64,000 nt of DNA from Aquaticitalea lipolytica (lineage in GTDB: Bacteria > Bacteroidota > Bacteroidia > Flavobacteriales > Flavobacteriaceae), in NCBI RefSeq assembly GCF_014641635.1, contig NZ_BMIC01000001.1, forward strand, positions 434,001-498,000, written 5' to 3'. This document shows, in pieces, positions 16,008-21,892 of the stretch (position 1 is the first letter of the stretch; each line of letters begins with the position of its first letter). A program made the position numbers and the translations under genes. The notes beneath the pieces are model-generated. The model worked only from the letters and a program-made list of their open reading frames with translations, searched no databases and was not told where the DNA came from.

Positions 16008-16015
16008 CATCTTTG
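16008..16015 (+). promoter_or_regulatory. Candidate -7 element CATCTTTG inside cassette 3
   Basis: CATCTTTG is one mismatch from TAnnTTTG and lies 42 bp before the ATG at 16058. If real, this cassette carries its own promoter. The same octamer precedes the PorV-like gene at 31630. Confidence 0.35.
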
Positions 16016-16057
16016 AAATTATGGTATAGTTTTGGATTATACACTCGAAACATTCTA

Positions 16058-16609
16058 ATGAAAAACTATATTAAAATTATAATACTAGCATTAGTATTAA
16101 ATTCCTGTGGCAAAGCCATAAGTAATATTGCTGTTGAGGACAGATTGGAACATACTGAAACTTTAAAACTCTATAAAGGTGATAAAATAAAATTTTGGAC
16201 AAAAATAAAATATAGATACGAAAATGCTATAGAGATTGGGTATTCCGTGAAAATTTATAAAGATGGTGAGTTTTACACACAATATAATTATAACCCATTA
16301 AGTACAAATCCAAAATATTTATCTTCTACTGCAATGTGGATTATTTCAAAAAAGAGAAATCCAGATTGGATAAGACATAATGAGAATCGATTTACAATAT
16401 TTGGATGGAAAAAAAATGAAGATGAAAGAGAAGATTATCAAAAAGAGAAGCATATTATAAAATATGGAATCAAGAAAAATGTAAAAGGGAAAAACAATCC
16501 AATTTTTACTGTTAAAGAAGATGGTGTTTACACTTTTAAAGCAAAACTAAATGTTGATACTGAAGATTCATTTAAGATAATTAAGGCCGAAATAATCTTA
16601 AGAAAGTAA
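16058..16609 (+). CDS. Lipoprotein of unknown function (cassette 3)
   Basis: The protein is 183 residues from ATG 16058, chosen because it opens a lipoprotein signal MKNYIKIIILALVLNSCGKA with Cys17. An upstream in-frame TTG at 16013 would add a non-signal extension overlapping a putative promoter box. The mature protein has beta-rich, charged stretches (LKLYKGDKIKFWTKIKYRYE, then EDGVYTFKAKLNVDTEDSF) that look like a small ligand- or domain-binding sandwich. No recognised family. Unit boundaries: 15960 to about 16723. Confidence 0.65.
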   Translation: MKNYIKIIILALVLNSCGKAISNIAVEDRLEHTETLKLYKGDKIKFWTKIKYRYENAIEIGYSVKIYKDGEFYTQYNYNPLSTNPKYLSSTAMWIISKKRNPDWIRHNENRFTIFGWKKNEDEREDYQKEKHIIKYGIKKNVKGKNNPIFTVKEDGVYTFKAKLNVDTEDSFKIIKAEIILRK

Positions 16610-16645
16610 ATACTGCGAATAAAAACCAAAACACTTATTTAAAAC

Positions 16646-16737
16646 AAACTGGTACACAACAACGTGTGTAATTAATTACTAAATTAGTTGCTTAAACACG
16701 TAACGAAATCATACACGAACAAGTTGGCATTAATTTT
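16646..16737 (+). repeat. attC-like site 3
   Basis: The left arm is AACTGGTACACAAC. It pairs 10/15 ungapped with the start of its own cassette. It is followed by AACGTGTGTAATTAATTAC, the CTAAATTAG centre, GTAACGAAATCATACACG and the right end GTTGGCATTAATTTT (16723-16737). This is a short-type site. Confidence 0.7.
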
Positions 16738-16741
16738 AGAA

Positions 16742-17563
16742 ATGACTAAATACATTCAAATTTTATTAATCCTATTAACACTATCTGCTTGCGGACAAAA
16801 TGCAACTGAAATGAAAACACCAGAAAATGCGAATGAAAAGTTTTTAGAATTCATTTCAAAGAAAAAGTTTGTTGAACAACCATATCCGAATTACTATCCA
16901 GGTATTGCAGACGAAAAAATGCGACCAATTTTCACGGAAAAAATAAACAAAGTTGCAATTGATTTTAAAGCTGTTGCTGAATCTAAAAATCCGACTGACA
17001 AAAAATATCAAGAAAAAATCGGAATTGGGCTTTCAAGGTTTGAGGATATTTATCTGGAATTAGATACCGAAGACAGAGAAAGAGTATGTATGTATTTTGA
17101 GGAATTAATGGATATTGTCGGACTGGAAAGCTCTAATGGTCAACTCAATAAATTTATGTACGGTTTTGACCCAATGGAAAAGCCAAAAGAAAAAAAGTGG
17201 ACAGATGAACACGGAAACGTATTTATCGAAAAAGGAACTGAAGTTTCAATAATTCCAGCGAAATACAATAAAACAGGAAAAAAATATAAGGTTTTCCTTT
17301 ACAACGAAACCACGGAAAATATTGGAATTATAAAAGACTTAGTTATAAAACCAAGAGAATTTAAAGTATTCAACGTTTCAGATACTGATACTCTTAAATT
17401 AGATAATGGAGTTAAGTTTATGTTCGGAGAAACATATGGACTTGAAGTTGAGGACAAAAAATCTCAAGTTAGTGGGCTTGGAGGAAAATATCTAACTGAT
17501 TATGGAGCCCCTAATGAAATTGATTTTGCTTTTGTTATAGTTCCAGTCGGAAAAGGAGATTAA
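16742..17563 (+). CDS. Lipoprotein, DUF4844-like (cassette 4)
   Basis: The protein is 273 residues from ATG 16742, which opens a lipoprotein signal ending LTLSACGQN (Cys17). A longer frame from 16688 would run through the attC-like site and is unlikely. Residues about 30-150 (KFVEQPYPNYYPGIADEKMR, then NPTDKKYQEKIGIGLSRF, then LDTEDRERVCMYFEELMDIV, then YGFDP) resemble DUF4844 proteins as I remember them. The C-terminal part is beta-rich. The ATG is 5 bp after the left arm of the cassette. Function unknown. Confidence 0.6.
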   Translation: MTKYIQILLILLTLSACGQNATEMKTPENANEKFLEFISKKKFVEQPYPNYYPGIADEKMRPIFTEKINKVAIDFKAVAESKNPTDKKYQEKIGIGLSRFEDIYLELDTEDRERVCMYFEELMDIVGLESSNGQLNKFMYGFDPMEKPKEKKWTDEHGNVFIEKGTEVSIIPAKYNKTGKKYKVFLYNETTENIGIIKDLVIKPREFKVFNVSDTDTLKLDNGVKFMFGETYGLEVEDKKSQVSGLGGKYLTDYGAPNEIDFAFVIVPVGKGD

Positions 17564-17572
17564 GAATAAAAA

Positions 17573-17657
17573 CTTTGCCTTACAACGTGTATAATCAATT
17601 GCTAAATTAGGTGCTGAAACACGCAACTAAATCATACTCATACACGTCGTATGCAAG
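17573..17657 (+). repeat. attC-like site 4
   Basis: The left arm is CTTTGCCTTACAAC, then GTGTATAATCAATTGC, CTAAATTAGGTGCTG, CGCAACTAAATCATAC, and the right end GTCGTATGCAAG (17646-17657). The left arm matches its own cassette start only partly (TGCC with GGCA). Confidence 0.65.
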
Positions 17658-17676
17658 TTAAAATCAGAACGTAAAA

Positions 17677-18039
17677 ATGACAGAAATTGTTGTATTAAGG
17701 AATAAACCTGAACTGAGAATAATTCTGAATAACGACGAATTTGAAATCGTTGATGCTTCTGAACCGAAAAACAATGGAATTTACTCATTTGGAGAACTGA
17801 AAAACGTGGAGTTGAATGCGGAACGGACGAATTGGTTAATTTCTATTTTAAGTGTTATAACTGACTTTATAACAGGAATTGGAAATGGTGCAAGATTTAA
17901 AGACAAATCGAACCTGAATATTGAAATGGAAAATCGTAATTTGAAATTATGGCTGATAAATGCAGATTTTGGAAAAGCGGAAAAGTTAACTGAATTAATA
18001 AAAAGTAAAAAAACTATACACAACACCGTGTATAATTAA
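17677..18039 (+). CDS. Small cytosolic protein of unknown function (cassette 5)
   Basis: This 120-residue protein starts at ATG 17677 and has no signal peptide. A beta-rich start (IVVLRNKPELRIILNNDEFE) is followed by a hydrophobic stretch at about 53-68 (WLISILSVITDFITGIGNG) and an amphipathic end. It may be a PH-like or small membrane-associated domain; no family assigned. As in cassette 2, the frame enters the attC-like site, so the final residues HNTVYN and the stop come from the site. Cassette unit 17647 to about 18086. Confidence 0.6.
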   Translation: MTEIVVLRNKPELRIILNNDEFEIVDASEPKNNGIYSFGELKNVELNAERTNWLISILSVITDFITGIGNGARFKDKSNLNIEMENRNLKLWLINADFGKAEKLTELIKSKKTIHNTVYN

Positions 18040-18098
18040 TTACTAAATTAGGTACTCAAACACGCAACTAACCAAACACAAACACGTGGCAACAAGCT
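18012..18098 (+). repeat. attC-like site 5
   Basis: The left arm is AACTATACACAAC, then ACCGTGTATAATTAATTAC, CTAAATTAGGTACTC, CGCAACTAACCAAACAC, and the right end GTGGCAACAAGC from 18086, with one T missing in the usual GTTGG core. The stop of the upstream gene lies inside. Confidence 0.72.
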
Positions 18099-18116
18099 AA
18101 AAACATTACGTCAAAA

Positions 18117-18629
18117 ATGAACCGAATTACAAAAAGCATAATTTTATTTCTGATTTTAGTGAGTATTTCTTGCGATAAAAAGAAACCCAAAAAAACGTAT
18201 TTAGCAAACTATATTGACTCATTGAAAACGGAATATTCGCTAACCGAAAATCCTCTTTTAGTAATTGATGGAGTTGCAGCTCATTATGAATCAATGAATG
18301 ACGGATGGTTTCTAATAAAAGAAGAAGATATTTCCAGCCTCAAGTATATTAAAAAAGGTGAAACTAAAATATATGGAAGTAAAGATGTTAATGGTGTTGT
18401 TTTATTAACAACAATGTTAAGTGAAAGACAAAGAGCAAATACGAAATTGGAAAAGAAAACTATTTATGTTCTTGATGGAGAAATAATATCTTTAGCTGAA
18501 TACAAAAAAATCGACCAAAGTAAAATAATCGGAACAGCAACAATAACGGAACAAAGCGTAATAAAGGAATTTACATCTGACAAATATGATGAACTGATTT
18601 ACGTGACGACAAAAATGCCGACTGAATAA
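18117..18629 (+). CDS. Lipoprotein with TonB-plug-like segment (cassette 6)
   Basis: This 170-residue protein has a lipoprotein signal ending VSISCDKKK (Cys19). The middle part, NPLLVIDGV, then IKEEDISSLKYIKKGETKIY, then GSKDVNGVVLLTT (about 42-102), closely follows the plug-domain pattern of Bacteroidota TonB-dependent receptors (IDG, then DIxSIxVLK, then YGxxxxxGVVxITT). No barrel follows. It could be a free plug-like module binding a receptor or a peptidase-regulator-like fold. The second half repeats the theme weakly (IYVLDGEIISLAEYKKID). Function unknown. Confidence 0.7.
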   Translation: MNRITKSIILFLILVSISCDKKKPKKTYLANYIDSLKTEYSLTENPLLVIDGVAAHYESMNDGWFLIKEEDISSLKYIKKGETKIYGSKDVNGVVLLTTMLSERQRANTKLEKKTIYVLDGEIISLAEYKKIDQSKIIGTATITEQSVIKEFTSDKYDELIYVTTKMPTE

Positions 18630-18631
18630 AT

Positions 18632-18780
18632 AAAAGCTAGTTGCCAACACCGTGTATAAAAATTTGCTAGTTTTATACTAAACCAATGTCAGTTGCTTTG
18701 CTTGCTTCTGATTTTCCTTCGGAAAATCCTAGCACACAAACACGCAACTTTCCATATACAACAACTTTGTAAAACATTTG
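18632..18780 (+). repeat. attC-like site 6 (long)
   Basis: The left arm AAAGCTAGTTGCCAAC pairs 12/13 (with one gap) with GTGGCAACAAGCTAA at its own cassette start. The arms GTGTATAAAAATTTGC and GCAACTTTCCATATAC surround an expanded centre. The centre holds a perfect 8-bp hairpin GATTTTCC-TTC-GGAAAATC at 18710-18728. The right end is CTTTGTAAAACATTTG (18765-18780). Confidence 0.72.
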
Positions 18781-18781
18781 A

Positions 18782-19384
18782 ATGAAAATCTTGCTAACTA
18801 TTTTACTACTATTGAATTTTGGAGTTTCTAACTCTCAAAACTTCATTGATGAAATAATTTCTTGTGCAGAACATCATGCAAATGAAAAATTGAAATTTAT
18901 AGTTGATAAAGATATACTCAAAACAAACTTTGTATTTAAAGAATCCAAAACTATAGTTGAAATTCATAATCCCGAAAAAGGACTCGAACGAATAAGTTTG
19001 GCGGAATTTAAAGAATCTGAATATCCAGCGATACAATTTTGGCTGAAATATAAAATCACTTCTCAAAATCTTGAGTTGACAGAATTATCAATTCCATTTA
19101 ATTTAAATTGTACAACACCTTGGAGTAAAAAAGACACTCAAGAAATTTTAGAACCCTATTTAAAAGTTTTAGATAATAAGACTAAAATTGACTTGAAAAA
19201 AGCACTTGAAATCGGAAATGAAAATGGACTGAATGAAATATACTTTTGGAACATTGATTATGAGAAAAGAAAACTGATTTGGACATTAAAAAGTAAACTG
19301 AAAAATAACCAATCGAAAGTGATTAAAATAAACTCAAAAAACGGTAAAGTGATTTCGGAATTTATTGAAATACCTACTGATTAA
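18782..19384 (+). CDS. Exported PepSY-like protein (cassette 7)
   Basis: This 200-residue protein starts at ATG 18782, directly after the left cassette arm. A signal peptide of about 18 residues (NFGVSNSQN) is seen. The C-terminal 60 residues (LKKALEIGNENGLNEIYFWN, then KRKLIWTLKSKL, then KVIKINSKNGKVISEF) follow the pattern of PepSY-like domains, where a helix precedes strands ending in IDxxTGKVI. Family assignment is by pattern only. Probably periplasmic. Function unknown. Confidence 0.65.
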   Translation: MKILLTILLLLNFGVSNSQNFIDEIISCAEHHANEKLKFIVDKDILKTNFVFKESKTIVEIHNPEKGLERISLAEFKESEYPAIQFWLKYKITSQNLELTELSIPFNLNCTTPWSKKDTQEILEPYLKVLDNKTKIDLKKALEIGNENGLNEIYFWNIDYEKRKLIWTLKSKLKNNQSKVIKINSKNGKVISEFIEIPTD

Positions 19385-19385
19385 A

Positions 19386-19476
19386 AAACGTTTTACAACA
19401 ACGTGTATAATTAATTGCTAAATTAGGTGCTCAAACTCGCAACTAACCAAACACAAACACGTTGTACAGCATTAAG
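19386..19476 (+). repeat. attC-like site 7
   Basis: The left arm AAACGTTTTACAAC pairs 12/13 with TTGTAAAACATTT at its own cassette start. It is followed by the shared short core (GTGTATAATTAATTGC, CTAAATTAGGTGCTC, CGCAACTAACCAAACAC) and the right end GTTGTACAGCATTAAG (19461-19476). Confidence 0.78.
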
Positions 19477-19488
19477 AAATTGTTGAGA

Positions 19489-20064
19489 ATGAGAAGATTT
19501 ATTATCATTTTTTGGACTTTATTTTTGGTCGGATATTCAGCGATATCTCAATCGGTTATTAACGGACAGGTCGTTTCAGAAATAAACTATCAAAAACCAA
19601 ACGTTGCGGTTTATGTTTTTGAAAATGGAACAAATAACGGTGTTTTAACTGACAGTTTAGGCTATTTCAAAATAATCACTGAGAACAAAGGAGATGTACA
19701 CTTATTTGAGGTTTCAGCCGTAGGATATTTGAAAACCGTTTTTAAGATTGATTTAAGGGACAAGCCATTAAACAATACTTTCGTTTTAAAAGCCGAGTGT
19801 TCTATAAATGGAAAAAAAGCTATCGAGGACTTAAAAGCTGGAAACGCTAAACTTTACTTAATTGGAGGTATTGTCCCTGTTGCAAATTCAGACTCTGACA
19901 ATAAATTTGAGGAGAAGTACGGAATAAAATACTTTGACTTTGGCTGTGAACCATCTATTCACGAATGTATTATGGAATATAACCAAATCGTTGCCAAATA
20001 TTTAGACCAGAAATATGGTGTTAAGTGGAGAAAAAAATCCAGAACGGACATTATATTAAAATAA
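19489..20064 (+). CDS. Exported carboxypeptidase-regulatory-like domain protein (cassette 8)
   Basis: The protein is 191 residues from ATG 19489. An in-frame TTG at 19462 is the crossover region of the site and would give a non-signal start. A signal peptide (FLVGYSAISQ) is followed by VINGQVVSEINYQKPNVAVY, TDSLGYFKIIT and VSAVGYLKTVFKIDL, the pattern of a carboxypeptidase-D-regulatory-like beta sandwich found in Bacteroidota surface proteins. The C-terminal part with KYGIKYFDFGCEPSIHECI and a KYGVKWRKKSRTDI end is a region often attached to it. Likely periplasmic or membrane-associated. Function unknown. Confidence 0.7.
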   Translation: MRRFIIIFWTLFLVGYSAISQSVINGQVVSEINYQKPNVAVYVFENGTNNGVLTDSLGYFKIITENKGDVHLFEVSAVGYLKTVFKIDLRDKPLNNTFVLKAECSINGKKAIEDLKAGNAKLYLIGGIVPVANSDSDNKFEEKYGIKYFDFGCEPSIHECIMEYNQIVAKYLDQKYGVKWRKKSRTDIILK

Positions 20065-20208
20065 CGCTGTACAACAACGTGTATAATTAATTGCTTTGGT
20101 CGTTGCCTACTCGGAAAATCCTGCGGATTTCCCTCTGGTTCGTTTTCTATTTAATAACTTAGTGCCAGCCAACGTAACTAGCCATATACAAACACGTTAG
20201 CCACAAGC
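20061..20208 (+). repeat. attC-like site 8 (long)
   Basis: The left arm ATAACGCTGTACAAC pairs 13/14 with GTTGTACAGCATTA at its own cassette start, the best match in the array. GTGTATAATTAATTGC is followed by an expanded centre of about 85 bp containing GGAAAATCC...GGATTTCCC. Then come CGTAACTAGCCATATAC and the right end GTTAGCCACAAGC (20196-20208). Confidence 0.78.
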
Positions 20209-20230
20209 AAAAAAAAAAAAAAAAAAAAAA
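20209..20230 (+). repeat. Poly(A) tract of 22
   Basis: An uninterrupted run of 22 A lies between the left arm of cassette 9 and the OsmC-like ATG at 20237. It sits in the 5' leader, so length changes could alter spacing or expression but not the reading frame. Confidence 0.9.
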
Positions 20231-20236
20231 TGATTT

Positions 20237-20641
20237 ATGAAATATTTTAGTCAAGCAAGTTCATCTTCAAAAAACAATGCTTCAATAAAAATTAAAGAAT
20301 CTAAAATTAGTTTTGGAATCACCCCAGAATCTGCTGACAGTTTACCAAATCCAGCCGAATTATTTTTAGGATCATTTTCATCTTGTATTCTTAAAAATGT
20401 TGAACGGTTTTCTATTTTAATGAATTTTAAATACACAAATGCTGAAATAGTGGTCAACGCAACTCGTCTAGAAAAACCTCCAAGAATGGACGAAATAAAT
20501 TATGAATTAAGAATTTACAGTAATGACAACAATTTGAATATTGATTTGCTCAAAAAAAACATAGAGAATTTTGGAACGATTTTTAACACAGTCAAGTTGT
20601 CCTGCTCAATAATTGGTGAAATTAAAATAATATCTAGCTAA
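20237..20641 (+). CDS. OsmC-like protein (cassette 9)
   Basis: This 134-residue protein has no signal peptide. NPAELFLGSFSSCILKNVER (about 36-55) contains the Cys of the OsmC core helix, and LKYTNAEIVV-like strands and KPPRMDEINYELRIYS follow. A second Cys occurs near the end in KLSCSIIGEI, in the position expected for the peroxidatic pair. Its length is typical. OsmC/Ohr proteins reduce organic hydroperoxides; whether this one does so depends on the two cysteines being close in space. It is the only cassette gene here with a clear enzymatic family. Confidence 0.82.
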   Translation: MKYFSQASSSSKNNASIKIKESKISFGITPESADSLPNPAELFLGSFSSCILKNVERFSILMNFKYTNAEIVVNATRLEKPPRMDEINYELRIYSNDNNLNIDLLKKNIENFGTIFNTVKLSCSIIGEIKIISS

Positions 20642-20660
20642 AATTCTGAACTGAATAATG

Positions 20661-20748
20661 GCCTGTGGCTAACAATGTGTATAATTAATTACTAAATTAG
20701 GTGCTCAAACACGCAACTAACCATACACAAACACGTTGGCAACAAGTT
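20661..20748 (+). repeat. attC-like site 9
   Basis: The left arm GCCTGTGGCTAAC pairs 12/13 with GTTAGCCACAAGC at its own cassette start. The shared core has AATGTGTATAATTAATTAC and CGCAACTAACCATACAC. The right end is GTTGGCAACAAGTT (20735-20748). Confidence 0.78.
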
Positions 20749-20804
20749 ATACAAATCAATAAAAACCTTACTTACATTCAAATATTAGGATATTAACAAA
20801 CGAA

Positions 20805-21248
20805 ATGAAAACTAAATTTAAAATATCACTTCTGATTTTAATAATCGGAATCTCGAATTTGACTTTCGGACAGGAAACTCAAAAACTGCCGAATAATGAA
20901 TTGCGTGAAATAATTGAATTAGCTTTAAATCTTCCTGAATTGCAACAATATTTTCATATTGACACAAATCCAGAAAGGTTACCATTAAAACTTAAAGAAT
21001 TTGGGGAAATTAACTCAACTAATTTGAGCGGAGTTGAAAAATTCGGAACTGAAATTCTGATATTAAAAAAAGAAGAACTTAAACAAAAAAATATAACTGA
21101 TTATCTAAACGTTGGAGATTGGACTTATGTTGGTAATACACTAAGACTTCAATTGGAATATCAGATAGAAGGAATTACTGCGAACTTTATGTTTGAACGA
21201 ATTGACTCGAAATGGAAAATTAAATCGACTGAATTATGGGAAGAATAA
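20805..21248 (+). CDS. Exported protein of unknown function (cassette 10)
   Basis: This 147-residue protein starts at ATG 20805 and has a signal peptide of about 22 residues (IGISNLTFGQE). The mature part begins with a helix (LREIIELALNLPELQQYFHI), then has beta strands (NVGDWTYVGNTLRLQLEYQI, then GITANFMFERIDSKWKIK). The latter half resembles small NTF2-like or lipid-binding sandwiches in pattern only. No family assigned. The stop is directly followed by the left arm of site 10. Confidence 0.62.
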   Translation: MKTKFKISLLILIIGISNLTFGQETQKLPNNELREIIELALNLPELQQYFHIDTNPERLPLKLKEFGEINSTNLSGVEKFGTEILILKKEELKQKNITDYLNVGDWTYVGNTLRLQLEYQIEGITANFMFERIDSKWKIKSTELWEE

Positions 21249-21338
21249 AAACCAGTTGCCAACAACGTGTATAATTAATTACTAAATTAGGTGCTTAAAA
21301 CATGTAAATATCATAGACAAACACGTTGGCATTAATTT
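21249..21338 (+). repeat. attC-like site 10
   Basis: The left arm AACCAGTTGCCAAC pairs 12/14 with GTTGGCAACAAGTT at its own cassette start. GTGTATAATTAATTAC and CTAAATTAGGTGCTT are followed by a partly diverged right half (CATGTAAATATCATAGAC). The right end is GTTGGCATTAATTT (21325-21338), identical to the start of cassette 4. Confidence 0.75.
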
Positions 21339-21792
21339 GAAAAAAACAGTTGAGATACAATTCAAAAATCGCTTCTTATCGAATAAAATCGGAAATGTAC
21401 TCTTTGGAATCATTGCAGTTTTGGTTTTTGTCTATTTCTTCGCTGCTTGGTTTGATCAATGGAATAAAGAACAAAACTTCTTATTTTTTTTAATAATACT
21501 AATCGGAATTGTAATTGCTGGTTCTCTCTCCTACTACAGAACTTTTGAAAAAGCCGAGTTGAATTTTATTCCTGAGGGAATTATAATTGAATCAAAAATT
21601 GGTTTCATACCTATTAAATACAATAATATAGAATATTTCAAAAGTGACGGAATTCCAGATTCGGAAAATAATACAATTGAATTTATAATTCAGACAACTG
21701 ATAAAAAATCATACCGAATTAAATCGAAATTTGAAGTTTATGAAGGCCTTATTCAAACCTTTCCCCATAAAAACGGAAAATATACTTGGTAA
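21337..21792 (+). CDS. Membrane protein with PH-like C-terminal domain (cassette 11)
   Basis: The protein is 151 residues from TTG 21337; no ATG exists upstream within the cassette. The first two bases of the start codon overlap the left arm. Two membrane helices lie at about 19-38 and 48-66. The rest is a small beta domain (AELNFIPEGIIIESKIGFIP, then IEYFKSDGIPDSE, then EFIIQTTDKKSYRI), similar in layout to bacterial PH-like domains attached to TM pairs. Function unknown. Confidence 0.6.
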   Translation: MKKTVEIQFKNRFLSNKIGNVLFGIIAVLVFVYFFAAWFDQWNKEQNFLFFLIILIGIVIAGSLSYYRTFEKAELNFIPEGIIIESKIGFIPIKYNNIEYFKSDGIPDSENNTIEFIIQTTDKKSYRIKSKFEVYEGLIQTFPHKNGKYTW

Positions 21793-21850
21793 AACTTTGG
21801 GTAGCAACACATATAATTAATTGCTTATTAAACACATATAAAAAATACCT
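21793..21850 (+). repeat. attC-like site 11, truncated right end of array
   Basis: AACTTTGGGTAGCAACAC followed by ATATAATTAATTGCTTATTA and AACACATATA keeps the left arm and a remnant of the core. It has no right arm and no GTT end, so the array decays here. Confidence 0.5.
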
Positions 21851-21860
21851 TAAAATTAAT

Positions 21861-21868
21861 TACTTTAG
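21861..21868 (+). promoter_or_regulatory. Candidate -7 element TACTTTAG
   Basis: One mismatch from TAnnTTTG, 25 bp upstream of the SRPBCC ATG at 21893. Confidence 0.4.
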
Positions 21869-21892
21869 TATTACAAATTAATCTGCTAACAA

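Larger units (their letters stand above)
13747..21850 (+). mobile_element. Integron-like gene cassette array (11 units, no integrase in window)
   Basis: Between the M1 peptidase and SRPBCC genes, eleven plus-strand genes alternate with imperfect-hairpin sites of about 75-150 bp. Six short sites share one sequence (GTGTATAATTAATTRC, then CTAAATTAGG, then CGCAACTAA). Each right arm begins with a GTT-like core and then a sequence that is complementary to the sequence just before the site at the END of the same unit, 12-13 of 13-14 bases in the best cases. This is what circular cassettes with attC sites leave behind when inserted one after another. Putative units begin at the TT after the core G: 13876, 14877, 15960, 16724, 17647, 18087, 18766, 19462, 20197, 20736 and 21326. 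No tyrosine recombinase is seen. An alternative is a dispersed palindromic repeat family. Confidence 0.75.

Noticed and set aside
16013-16057. Extended N-terminus of the cassette 3 gene
   Set aside because: The later ATG 16058 opens a perfect lipoprotein signal; the extension would place 15 residues before it.
16688-16741. Extended N-terminus of the cassette 4 gene
   Set aside because: It would be translated from inside the attC-like site; ATG 16742 opens the lipoprotein signal.
13747-21850. CRISPR array
   Set aside because: The repeats are 75-150 bp, diverged, hundreds of bases apart and separated by genes, not by short uniform spacers. No cas genes are present.
13747-21850. Insertion sequences or MITEs
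   Set aside because: No transposase and no target duplications are seen; pairing is between ends of each gene unit, not within one repeat as in a MITE.
13747-21850. Prophage or restriction/defence island
   Set aside because: No phage structural, integrase, restriction or methylase genes are present. FRG alone is not enough to call a defence island.
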